56,352 nt of DNA from Gonium pectorale (lineage: Eukaryota > Chlorophyta > Chlorophyceae > Chlamydomonadales > Volvocaceae): NCBI GenBank assembly GCA_001584585.1, contig LSYV01000011.1, forward strand, positions 1,514,398 through 1,570,749, given 5' to 3'. Both the position numbers and the translations under genes were made by a program. The notes under the pieces were generated by a model. That model worked only from the letters and a program-made list of their open reading frames with translations. It did no database searches and was not told the origin of the DNA. Below, one piece after another: positions 1-11,963 of the stretch (position 1 is the first letter of the stretch; each line of letters opens with the position of its first letter).

Positions 1-141
1 CGGGCATGAACTAACCGTCGAGGGACAGTTGGTCCTGCACTGGACTCCTTCGAGCGCGACGTCAATAGCAGGCCAGGGCATTCGCTTGCTTCTCGTCAGC
101 ATCAGGCAGTTCTTTAACAAAGCACGCATTCGTTACCGGGA

Positions 142-3100
142 ATGTTGTCACTATCAGCTCGGCCGTGCTCGCGAGCCGGCAGCGTATTGCCCAACATCGT
201 TCAGCCGATCAAGTTTGTTCGGCTAGCCCCAGTGGGGCCCGGGCACACTACAGGCCTCACCCGGAACTACCGCGCGAGGGCCGCTGCTGCCTCGACCGCC
301 GAAGCCACGCCAAGCCTGGGCGTCCTTGACTGGGTCGCGCCGTTCGCGCTTCCGGGAGCTGTCGCGCTTGCTACGGCGACATACACGGGGGTGCGCACCA
401 TGGACTCTCAGGCTTTGAGCCGCAACGGGCCGTGCCGCAACCCAACTTGTGACGGTTGCATGCAGGCTTTCGCGTCTGGCGCGGAGCCGTGGGTCAAGTG
501 CCTGATTGCCGGCTCGGGGCCCCTGCTGCTGCACGGCCTAGGGCCGCTCCTGGACTTCCTTGCCGGGGAGCGGCCGCCAGAGCCCCTCCCGTCCGGCACC
601 AAGGTGCGTGCGCGCTGGACGGCTGCAATTCGTACTTGCGGGGCAACCGCTCTGAACGGGCGCTCCCTCTCGGGGGCTGTCGGCCCCGGACATGTTGTCT
701 GCGGGCGTGCGTGCAGTTCCATCAAGCCTTGGCTTCCCCAGCCGCACTGGTCATCTGTGCCCTTACCATGTCAGCTTACTCCCCTCTCACCTCCAGCCTT
801 CATAACACTTTCCGGTCCACGGACCTTATCTTACACGCCGTCGCTCCTCGCTATGCACACCCTCGCCCCCCAGTCGTCGCCGCCCGACTCCCTGTCGGCC
901 CGCCTGGTGCCCACACTGACCGTCTTGGCTCACCTGGCGGTTGCAGCGGCCGCGTACGCAGCCGTGGCCACGGCGCCGGTGCAGCCGCTGCTGCTGGGGC
1001 TTATGACCGTCACACTGGGAATCAGCGCCGTTGGCTGCCAGGCCGCGGCGCACGAGCTGATCCACAGCCGCAACCCGGTGCACCTGGCGGTGGCAGCCGT
1101 CTTCCTGACGCTGTACTGGTGGTACCCATACTACAGGTGGGAGGGGAGGGGCACGTGGGAGCCAAAGTAGGGACTGAATGGTGGCAGCGACCGTAAGCCT
1201 GATAGGGCATAGCTCAAGCATGTGGGCAGCCGCTTATAGGTTTGCACGGTTGGAAGTTCTGCAGCCTTGGGCCGGCCGCCAGGCAGCGACCTCTAACCGT
1301 TACGCGCGCACAAACATGCCGCACTTGCTCCCTCCCTGTCCCCTGTCCCCCGACAGGGCCCACCACCAGCACCACCTTACCGTCTGCACCCCATCCGACT
1401 ACACGAGCGCCCACAAGGGCCGCGACGTCTACTCGTACACCCTGCAGTACATCCCGGGCACCTATAGCGAGGTAAGTTATGATAACTTGGGGTCAAAGGG
1501 GTGTACCCTTTTGCGGTTGGCTGCATGGTCGCAGGCAGGCAGGATTGCACTGGGTCGGCTGCTAGCTGGCCTGCCTGTCGCCTGTGTACTCAGCACGCTG
1601 CTCGGCCTTTCAGGGCCCAAATGTATGGCGGCGTAGGGACCACCCAGGACCTCACCCGTCACCACCCTGGAGGGCTCATACAAGGGCTGCACTGCGCCTT
1701 TCAATGCTACCCGCCTCACGTGCCCCAGGCCTGGCAATTGTCAGCAGCGGAGTGTAAAAAGGCCGGCAAGCCCGTGTTGAGCTTCCACAACAGGCGAGTT
1801 GGTTGAATTCAACGCAAGCCATGGATCGGGATACAGTTGCCACCGGTCATTTGAGTTGATTCCACGGCCTTCTTCGGTTCAACGCACGCACAGTGCCTGT
1901 GCTTCCGGTACTACCATTGTGTGAGATAAATACCGCTGTTGATCAACAGCGGTATTCCGTGCCGTACCCGGTGCCGTACCACATATGCCGTACCCGTATG
2001 TGTACTCCCTGCACCCCACTTGCGACAATGCAGCACGCTGGTGGCTTACGTGGCCCAGGTGGCGCTCACGGCCGGCCTGTTCCTGGCCTTCGGCCCGCTC
2101 GCCACCGCTGCGCACCTGGGGGCCTCTTTCATCCTGCTGACCTACATGTCCGTCTTCGACTACGTGCTGCACTACGGCCTGAGCCGCCCCGAGATGCCCG
2201 GCAGCGGCGGGCGACGCTTCATGCATGTCACCGACTACAACAGCTGGAGTTCGCTGTACCCGGTCGAGGTGCGTGGAGTGTTTGCGCCAGAGGGAGGTTG
2301 GGTAAGAGAGTGGGAGTTGTTGATCATATGGGAAGGCTTGTACGTAGAAGGGTTTGGAGTGGTTGGCGGGTTCGGAGACTTAAGCTCAGCAGTTGCAGTG
2401 GATGTTGCTGCCCGCCCGCCGTCCTAGAAGTAGCAAGGTGTATGTCTGTAACATCTCTCGCAGTTTATCATTTTATATCTATAGCAGCACCGGCTCTGGT
2501 CATGGAAGTACATGGGCTGCGCGCCATGGTCCCGTCAAGGCCATGAGACAGACTGCAGGGCACTTGTGGAATCCACCTGCGGCCAGCGGCAGCCGTCAAG
2601 CGCTATCGTGCCATGCGGTTTTTGCCCTCATGTCCCGATGACCCTTTCCAGAACGCGATGCTCTTCAGGGTGCTGTACCACGGAGACCACCATATCGTGG
2701 GCAACAAGAGGTGCGCACCGGGCCGCGGAATATGACGCGGCATCCACGCTAGGTTGGGGACTTCACGATTATGGTCTTGCGGCCTGACGCCGTCAGCAAC
2801 GACGGCGACCCTTGGAAAACTATAGAGCCGCCTGGATTGCAGGAGCCTCCAATTTGTGTAATAGTATTGCACTTATTCCTGACTTGGTGGGGCCAGAGCG
2901 CGTGTGAGGGCCGTGTCCCCTTCATGCCGACAACTGTCATATCCGCAAGAGCATTTCCGCGTGCTTAATCCGACCCCGCCGCCGCCGCCTCTGCGCTCCC
3001 GCAGCTACGCGTGGCTCCGCCCGTCGGCTTCTGCGCCCACCTTCCCCATGCCCATCAACCTGCTGGCCATGGCCACGTTTGTGCCGCCGCTTTGGAGCGC

Positions 3101-3344
3101 GGTCATGGACAAGAGGGGTGAGGCTGGGGTTCGGCGTGGGTCCTGCGGGCCTGGGAACGCGTCACGGATCGCCACAACCCTGGAATGCCTGACTGTACAC
3201 TTATGGCGATATAGCACGTGGCCCCTTTGAGGCTTTGGTTTAACGCCGATCGACCGTCATCCGCTCCCGCTCCCTGCGTGTCCTACAGCGGACGAGATTA
3301 ACCGAAAGAACCTGGAGCACCTGGGGCTGGTTACACGGCCGTGA
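142..3344 (+). CDS. AlkB-like alkane/fatty-acyl hydroxylase (membrane di-iron)
   Basis: Spliced model of 455 aa with eight exons: 142-603, 874-1136, 1357-1471, 1729-1793, 2034-2268, 2652-2710, 3005-3117, 3289-3344. All junctions keep frame. The AlkB family oxidises terminal methyl groups of alkanes or fatty chains with a membrane di-iron centre. Visible family marks are HELIHS (exon 2), AHHQHH followed by TPSDYTSAHKG (exon 3), DYVLHYGL (exon 5), HGDHH (exon 6) and a C-terminal APTFP...VPPLW..VMD stretch. Hydrophobic helices flank the first box. The first ATG of the frame is used; the Arg/Ala/Ser-rich N-terminus suggests organelle targeting. Intron 4 (1794-2033) appears to be GC-AG (CACAACAG|GCGAGT); without it the frame fails and the AWQLSAAECKKAGKPV segment, which fits the family, is lost. 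Substrate cannot be told from sequence. Convergent with the K+ channel gene. Confidence 0.85.
1929..1956. repeat. Perfect 28-bp palindrome in an intron
   Basis: The 14-base arm AATACCGCTGTTGA is followed directly by its exact reverse complement, with no loop. It lies in the GC-AG intron of the AlkB-like gene. Just downstream is a short run of GTGCCGTACC-like repeats. Confidence 0.9.
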
Positions 3345-4528
3345 GGCCGCAGGGCATACCCGGAATGAGGTGACCCTGGGGCCAGAATCTACTGTCGCTG
3401 AATGTGCACATCGCATTCTTGTTTCCTTGCTCGTCCTGATTGTCTGATGACATTTTTATCGCATTTGGTCGTGTATGCCGTGCTGAGTATTCCGCGGCCG
3501 AGTACGGCATTCTCCTGAGCATCTTATGTACTGTAGTCAAGGCGGCCCGGTGATGGACCGCTGTACATGTCGTACGTGTCGTAACGATTGGTAATGGACC
3601 GTTGTACATATCGTAACGTGTCACAGCGATCGGCGCATAAGGCAGTACGCATCTTCACTCATAACTCATCTGAAAGTTTCGTCACACTATCGCTGTATCG
3701 CATCATACGATTTCCTCTTGCACATGGTCGCTTGCACATTTTCGGTCCGAGCGTAGCGACTTGCCATTTGCTGCAAACATGTGATGAATGGTGAACGTCT
3801 CGTTAAATGTTGGTCGACCCATGGGTCGTTTTCTTGCCTAATGAGAAGGGGTAAGCTGTCCCGTGCAGGACCGGGGGTTGGGTGCGTCTGCTCGTTTGCC
3901 TCGTTTGATGCATCCATGCAACAGATGTACCGATTGCTGCAATCACCTACGTGAGCGCCAGCACCATTGTGAGTGACAATAATCCTCACGGTTACACTGG
4001 TGTGCTGCTCTGAAAGCTGGCCAAGACCCAACGGCCTCTCCGCAAAGGCGCACTCACCGCACAGGCTCTCAGCAGACCAAGCGAAACCCGACCGTGTGAA
4101 GCTTCGCCAGAACATCGACACGTAAACGGCTGCCTTCGTGCATACTCCGGGAGCAAGCACGGCAGCGGCCTCACGCCGCCACCACGACCGTCTCTCACCA
4201 CCTTGCACTTCATGGGGCTGGCTGGACTTCCAGCTTTAATCACACTCCAATATTCGCGGCGCGGCGAAGTGGACCTGCACACGTACATGTGCCAAAGGCT
4301 AGCGCAATAGTCTTAGCTGCGCAATGTCCATGGCGTACGGCAAAAAGTACACAATTCATGCCGCGAGTTGCGGCCGTCGCACGGCTTAAGGATATCACTG
4401 CCTGCTTACGAGCGCAGCCCTTTGGAGCTAAATGATCACGCATCGGGTGACGACGCTGCCCAAGCGGGTACGTAATGTAAGTGTGTCACGCATAGATGGT
4501 CACGATCTTCGTGGCCAAGGTTGCGCCC
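3345..4528. other. Intergenic region between convergent genes
   Basis: This holds the presumed 3' untranslated regions of the AlkB-like gene (+) and the K+ channel gene (-). No coding exon with splice support was found on either strand. A 14-bp palindrome CGACCCATGGGTCG lies at 3815-3828. Confidence 0.6.
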
Positions 4529-7500
4529 TCAGGACCAAAGGGACGGTACCGCCGATGGCCCTGGAGCCGGCACAGGGGCTGGAACGGTGCCGCCGGATCC
4601 TGCGCGGGCCACCGCCACCGCACCGCTGCCGCTGGCTGCCGCCCCGCCAATCGGGCCCGGCGCCCCTGCCGCCAGGGCCCCGATGCTGGCAGCACTTCCG
4701 TTGGCCGGCAGCGTCCGGTAGGAGCCGTGCGCGGACCCCGGGTCACCCGGGGACCGCAGGAGCGTCGAGGCTTCCCGGTCTTCAGAGCTGGCTTTGTTGC
4801 TCCTGTTGGACTGCTCCTGCACCGCCGCCAGCTTCTCCTTGGCGCGCGCCTGCCGGAGCACGTCCAGCCTCCGCAGGCCCCTGCAGGCGCGAGTAGCACA
4901 GCCGCAGCGTGTGTGTCGAGGCACACGCCACCTCCTCATCCCTGTTTGCCTGGCTCAGGCTCCGAAACAGCAAGGTTTGCGCAACGCACGAGGCTAAATG
5001 ACTGAGAATTGTTCCAGCCATGCGACCCATAGGGCTGGGAGGTAGTGACCAGGCGCTCTCCCCCGCACCTGAGCAGCTCGGGGTAGTGCTCGCACAGGTC
5101 CTTGATGTCCTCCTCCGGTATCCGCAGCATGTCGCACGGCGTCTTGCAGAACACGTTCTCGCGCCGCTTCACCTTGCCGCTCTCCGCCGCATCCGCCAGC
5201 TGCCGGAGCACCGAGCTCTCGCCGAAGACGGTGCCCTCGGGGATGCAGTACAGCACGGTGGTCATGTCGGACGCCATGACCTGGAGCTCACCCTGCAGGG
5301 CAGATGTTGGGGACCAGGCGGGCCCACCAAAGCGCGTCAGCGCAGGATATATCTTCCTGATCCGGAAGCTCGTTCGGCAGGGAAGCCCTTTCTTTCACGT
5401 CCAAGCTGCGCAAGAGGGCGCATGGAGGAGCTCGGTCACCAGAGGTCTCTACCATATGGCCATGTACCTGTAGCAGAATGAAAACATCCGCGCCGGTCTC
5501 CCCGCGCATGTATGCGAAGGTGTCGGCTGAGAAGTGCGTAGGCTGCAGCCGCACGCACAGGTCGGTCAGGAAGACGTCGTCGTCCGACATGGACTGCAGC
5601 AGCGGCACGTTGGCAATGGTGGGCAGGTACAGGTGGCGCAGGATCTTGGAGCGCAGCTCGAAGGGCAGGCGCGCCAGCACCGCCTGGCGGTCGTAGGCTC
5701 GGACCTTCTGCTTCTTGAAGTAGCCCAGCACCCTGAGAGGGAAGCAGTGCAGACGGAGTGGGCGGTCGGTGCTGTAACACGCGACGATGAAAGCGCTTAC
5801 ACGTTGACCCGAGTAGCTTGTCATTCAATTCTGCACATCGTTCCTGCCAAGCCAAAGAGCGCATGCCGGTTCACACGCTTGTATGATTCTGCTGTGCCAT
5901 CGGCAGCGTTCCGGGAAGAAAGGCGAGCGCCAGCACCCACTTGCGCGCTAGCGGCCGGGGCAGCTCTACGTCCTTCATGAACGCGGAAAGCTCGTGCAGC
6001 TGCTCGCCGCGCGCCACCTTGTCCGCGTCCAGGCGGCCCACGATGGAGGCCATGCGGCCGAAGCAGAAGGACAGGAAGAAGCCACCGATGACCATGGTGA
6101 TCATGCACCACACCTAGAGAGGCACGGCCCAGGCCGGGCAACGGGGCGTCAGCAATTGGGGCTGCAGCCTCGTAACTGCAGCCTCCTGTGCAGCGTGCGG
6201 CTTTGCATGGGCGCGGCTGCCTTGATGGGTCGGAATGAGGACTGCTTAGCGGCCACAGCACGGAAGTCGTCCAGGCGTGCCTCTCCGTAGCATTGCCCGT
6301 GGGGCTGGAACCTTGTAGACCGTGGCTGGCAGCCAGAGCGCCCGCAGTCTACCTTTTCAGCGATGGTGGTGCCCGCAATATCTCCGTAGCCGACGGTTGT
6401 CATGGTGGTATAGGCCCAGTACATGGACGTGATGTACCTACAGGCGCAGCGTGCAGGGCTTATTGGAGCAGCGGTGAAGCGCCAGCTCACGCACAACAGG
6501 TGCACACGCACCCCAAGACGTTGCTTGTTGATACGACTGAAGCTTTCGCGTTGGCAGACTACCTACGCTAAACCGATTGCGCAACGTGTTGCCGCGGCCC
6601 TTCAAGTGCGGTGTCCTGTCGGACTGCTCCGGCCCCGTCCGGCTTCATCGCAAAACCCGACCACCAGCGCTTCCGGCGGTCCCATTGCCGAGCTACTGAC
6701 CTGTACGTGAACCCGAAATCGCTCTTGCATCGCAGGTGCAGGCCATCGCATTTGGGGCAGGGCACCAGCGTGTAAAGGTCGGGGCAGCTGTACCACTTCT
6801 GAGTGCTGGGGTCCTGCCCCAACGTATCGCTCACGAGAGGCTGTGAGCCGTCCTGCACGTCCGTTACGAGCGTGGGCATGGCGACCGGGTAATAGCCGCC
6901 CATCTTGTCCAACACCCAGGTGCTCAGCTCCCCCGAGTCTATGAGGTGCCGCTCCTCTGCGAGTGCGGGTACGCGTGGATGGCAGCAGGGTAAGGGGCGA
7001 CCGCCAGACAGGAGCTTCAATGGCCTTGCGCTGGAGCTGGGTAGACTGCCAGTGGTCTTCTGAGCAAGAACATCCTCAGATTTCCGCCGCTGGCGCCTCG
7101 ACGATGTTCTAACTGGGCATGCGCCAGTGCAGCCATGAGCTGTGCATGCCAAAAGGCTTGTTAGGCGGCAAACCGCCTAGCGCCGGTGCGGGAGGACAAC
7201 ATGGTGCTGGTGTCGGAAGCGGGCAACCCCATGAAAGCTGCTCACCATCGGTCCACCACTGAGGCCCCGAGAAGAGGTAAAAGAAGCAGCCCGAGAGGTG
7301 GCCCAGGAAGACGAGCACGGTGAGCAGCTCCAGGATGGAGATTACCCAGCGGGCTGCATAGAACTCGTCCTGGCGAGGGGGCATTGAAACCACGCGCGCA
7401 TCAGTGTCACACAGCGTGCCCCGCATAGGCCTGCCCCGCATCGCTGCCACGCACGGGGCGGTCGGGTGCGCACATTGCACGGTGTTGACTAACGGGAAGC

Positions 7501-9286
7501 TGGTCCACAACGGCGCCCGCGCCAGCACAACTGGTTCGTTGGGTCCCTCCAACCTCTGGGCTGCGCAGGCGTATGATCACCTGCAGGCGTCCTAGCACTG
7601 TGCTGACGGACAGTACGTTGAAGTTCTTGAAGATCCACAAGATGCGGAATACGCGCAGCAGCCGCAGCATGACCACGATGCTGGCCACCGAGTCGTTGCG
7701 AATGACCAGGTCACAGCTGCCCATGACGCTGCACGTCCACGTGCCCTGAGAGCGGAAGATGCGGAGTGCAGAGGGAAGAGCGGTTGGAAGCCAGCGGCTA
7801 TCAGCGCTGCAAACGCCAGCACGTACGAAACCGTACCAGACTGCCGTCAAAAGATTCCACAGGAAGGTAACCTACGCCCACGCCCCAGAGCGTGCAAGGC
7901 AGTCCGCGGACGATGGTGGCGGTACAAGGCAGGACCCCTTCTCCATATGACTGCGTTTCCGGCGCTCTGTTTAGGCAGTAACCCGGCCGCACCTCGATGC
8001 CGCGAACCACGTAGTCCGACGGGAACGTCGCTAGCAGGTCGATGATGAACCAGGTCTTTAGATAGCGCTCGGCTATCTTCCGGTGGTTCGTGATTAGCTC
8101 ACCCGTCACGGGATGCTGCGCGTGAAAAGGTGAAGGACATTGGGGGGATGTGTGCAGGTCGAACGGGAAAGTGGACGGCCGACATGGAGTTTCCAATAGG
8201 ACCACGCGCAGGACCGTCATGCTGCCTCAGCGCCCCATGCGCACTGGGGTCACGACAGGCGGACGTGCCGTCCAGGCCATGCCGCAAATCCGCTGCGCAC
8301 TAGGCGCAAGTACGGTGAAGCCTTTCCGCTGACACCGCTCCCGTGCGCGGCATACCCACCTCCCTGCTGTCCCACTTCCTAGGGTCCCCACCTCGTACGC
8401 TGTCAGGAAATTGAGCACCAGATCGGTGTAGAAAAACAAGTCGATGAGACCCTCTAGCCAGAACCAGAAGCCGGTAGCGGGCTTGTTGAAGCCCTGGGGT
8501 GGGGAGCGTTCACAAAGTGGTGCGGCTCTTGGCATCACGCGTCGGCAGCACCGAGCATGAATCACGTTTGGCGGTCGCATGCACGCCGCGTGGACTGGCA
8601 TTCGAGTATTGAAGGCAAGCGGCTGACCACTATGTAAGGTATGAACCCTAGACGCTTCCGAGCGCTTACCACGCGAACGGGAGTCACCCAGATGATGTAC
8701 AATACCACGAAGAGCTGGACGTTAATCCATCTGCATGTGCAGTCGCAAAGGTAGCGGTACGTGGGTGTTGGGCTACCGAGAAGCAGGGACCAGCACTCAT
8801 GCGTGCCGCGCCCAGGGCCTAAGCCAGGGACTCACATCTTCCGGAACTTGGAGTCCGGCAGGATGACGCGGAGACGCTTCTTCTTCTGCACACTGGCTTG
8901 CTGCGGACAGGACGACCCCGGAGTCACTCAAAGGCCACCGGTCAACCGAGTTGCGTACCCCTAGGCCGCAAACCCCAACCCGGCCAGCACCTGCTCGTCC
9001 TGGAAAGCCCGCATGCCATGCCCATCGTCCAGATGCACCAGCTCCAGCTCCTCATCCTCAGGCGCCCGCCTGCGCCCCAGGCAGCAGAGCAGTAAGTGGC
9101 TGCATCAATCGAGGCCAGTCCCGCCCTTGACCGGATGCACCTGGGCCTGTAGTAGTCGCTGTACTGGTAATCCCTCTCTGACAGTAGCGATGCTCCGGGT
9201 AGGGGCTCTGACGTTTTCGACAACGAGCCCAGGCGAGCCTCGTTTCCGTCGAACCCCTCAACCCGGTTCCATGACATGGTGGGCAT
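4529..9286 (-). CDS. Voltage-gated K+ channel with cyclic-nucleotide-binding-type domain
   Basis: Spliced model of 739 aa with 14 exons, in gene order: 9286-9141, 9069-8991, 8900-8836, 8730-8670, 8493-8392, 8115-7993, 7745-7581, 7369-7246, 6956-6701, 6437-6353, 6113-5941, 5732-5468, 5292-5069, 4880-4529. Phases agree at every join. After an acidic N-terminus comes VILPDSKFRKIW before S1, as in plant and EAG/CNG-type channels. S1-S3 follow. S4 is VVMLRLLRVFRILWIFKNF with regularly spaced arginines, then S5. The selectivity filter TTVGYGD is intact, so K+ selectivity is expected. S6 leads into a C-linker (YFKKQKVRAYDRQAVLARLP) and a cNMP-type domain with FGESSVL. The Ser/Ala/Gly/Pro-rich tail looks disordered. 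Exon 9 adds about 85 residues between S5 and the pore helix, with a Cys-rich end. The start is the first ATG of the frame. Whether it binds nucleotides is unclear because the binding cassette is atypical. Confidence 0.88.
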
Positions 9287-11963
9287 TATAATGTGGTGTT
9301 TGGAACTATCGCAGCAGGCTAGCAGCCAAGTGCCAGTCCTTGGTCATGCTGTGTGCGGGGTGTTTGTATGGCGCGTCCAATTACATAAATGGTAATCACG
9401 ATTAACGCAGCTCACTACTGGGAAATCGCTAGGAGCAGCTGCAACATGCAAGAGGACACATTTATGCGATTCGTACTTTCCAGGCATTTCGCCATATTGC
9501 CGGGCCGCACCTATCCTCCTCGGGGGCGTCCTAAACCTCACTCAGGAAGTTGGATTCGGTCACGTCAGGTCAGTGGGCACCGTCCCGTGTATGTATGTTC
9601 AAACCCACGTGAGCCCCCAGGAGCGCCAACTGACTCAGCATGCGATCCCGTGCTTAATGCTTACTGCTGATCGAGTGTGTGCCGAGTGAGGGGTTGCCGA
9701 GCCACGGGCTCGATGCTGATGAGCAATGCACCACAGATATCGAGATATGTGCAACGGACCCTACACCCACTGAAGTCCTTAGCATGTTCTATTAAACACC
9801 AACAACGCCAACACACATCAAAATACTCCGCATAATTGGTGAAACACGGAGAAGTACTAGGACGGGACAGGAATGCAGGGGTCTCAGCCCTCTTTGCGCC
9901 CACCACCTGAACACGCCTTTCCCCAACACTTGTAATCAGCAGGAGTTTCGCACGACTGATGGGCAACGTCGAACACAGCCGGTGTCAATGCTGGACTGCC
10001 CATCGTCCTGAGTTAACGTGACGAGTCCTCGGAGGTCCCGCCTTCCTGCTGTTCGGTGGCCTGCCATACGGCGGCAGTGTAAGGTACGGAAAGCCAGCCC
10101 AGGTGCATGCATACAGCACCACATGGCCAGGAAATGCGCGTTTATTCGGTGCACCAAGGCCCGGACGCCCGACTCGAGCATACACGGCAAACAGCTACAA
10201 GGGTATGTGCCGGCAAAGCCTGATGCTTGGTGTCACGTGCTGCTGCTCCACTCAATGGACGACGTGGGATGGCACGCTTTGGGTTGCAACTTGCCTGCAG
10301 CAGGGTCTCAATGGCTTCAGTCGACTTCTTGTCCTCCGCCTGGGTGCATGCGAGCGGGACGGAAACGCTCCTGAATGCCGAGGACACAAGTGTTAATGGA
10401 TGCGGGCGGCGCAGCACCAAGGGCAAGCGGGAAGGGGGCGTTGGGTGGGAAGGGGGGAGGTGTTGACCGGACAAGGGCCGGGACAGGCAGCTGCCTACCA
10501 GCCCCATGGAGCACACCCTCTCGATCTGCGTCACGCCCAGCTGGAACCATTGGAGCGCGTGGAAGTGCAACGGCACTGCGCGCGCTCCGTGTGACTGGCC
10601 AAGCCCACATCCCACACCACCAACATCCGGCCTGCTCGCTTCGTGACCTGGTTCGCACCAGCCACAGTCATTTCAAAAAAAACAAAAAAAAATTTCCTGC
10701 ACCTAGTCGGTCGCCGTGGCCAGCTTTTCCACGGCGACGGCCGCCTTCTCCATCACGGTCAGCTTTGCATCGCCGCTTCCGTGCCGCTGATGACTGTGAG
10801 TATGGCACTGAGACTCTGCCTGGACGTTGTGTATATGTACTCTTTCATGAGGATGGTAGAATCAGCCAAAGCATATAACGTGGGGTCTGGCGCTTTTTTG
10901 TGGTCCATGGGTTGCCTGGCCCGATGACGCAAGGCCACGCCTGTGAGCCAAGAATGTCGCCCGGGGCCCTGGCTCCCTGCCAGACCATGGCTGGGGAGGT
11001 TTCGGCCGCGGAATCGCTGGACCGCTGGCTGCCTGCCGCTGGATTACAGATTACAGGCTCCCCAGAGGGGCTGCAGGCCACACGGCCAATCGGCTCCCGA
11101 CCCGCCATAGCAGAGAAGGTGAAACACCCGTTGATGCGGGCGTTGATGTCTGATGTGTATCCGTCAGATGTGCCGACCATTGCTGCTGGCGCTGGTGCCC
11201 GTGGGAGCTGTAGATGAGTGTGCGTCCCCGGTGGCACACTTCCTTTTATGTCTCGCCGTCCCTTCCAACATCCATCATACGGCCTGCGGGTGACGCTGCG
11301 CCATAGGGTTTGCATGTGCGGTATGTCCGTTGCCATGCAACCTGTCCACCTGCAGCTTCCTGCTGCGTTTCGTCTGCAGAGCGGACAGCAAGTTGCAACA
11401 GACTAACAGAGACAACGCAGTACATGCACTCAATTGATCTGCATTACAGATGGAGAGAAATGATTAGAAGGAACCCAACCGTACCAGCCCTACGTGCGGG
11501 CTGCAACTTGACGGGAACCCGTACGACACGCACACAGTCGCATGGCCTGCCTTGCAGCAGTTCACCTTCGGTGCGGACCTAGGAGTTGACGCTGGCGATA
11601 CAGGCAGCAATACACCATACCGGCGCTGTGGCGCAACTTGTTCAGACCCCTCCTCAACCGACGCAAAAGGTGCTGTGTTGCACTCCGTTTGCGGCTTGCT
11701 TCTCACGACGGACGCCAACCCCTATCACACTTGCACGCCCTCCGTGCGCGCGATAGCTTAGCACGTCCTCAGCAATGGCTGGCTGCGCAACAAACGCCCT
11801 GCACAGCGTTAACCGTATAGTAGCCATCGATAAACATGCAACGCCGACCAACACGCTGCCCGCCCCGCAGCGCCAGCATCCTGCCCTCTCAGTTTCACAT
11901 GTCACGCACCGACCTGCGGGTCGCCTAGTCCCACAGTGGGCGCCCCATCGTCGCCATCGTCGC
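9287..11963. other. 2.7-kb region without a resolved gene
   Basis: The region upstream of the K+ channel gene probably holds its promoter, and the lower part of 9287-11963 may hold the 3' end of the minus-strand LEA-like gene's transcript. Fragments look exon-like on the minus strand: about 10703-10790 ends in LTVMEKAAVAVEKLATATD and a stop; about 10289-10340 encodes AEDKKSTEAIETLLQ between an AG and a GC; about 11060-11200 encodes an open stretch starting MVGTSDGYTSDINAR. I could not join these into one model. An A-rich run lies at about 10674-10693. Confidence 0.35.
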
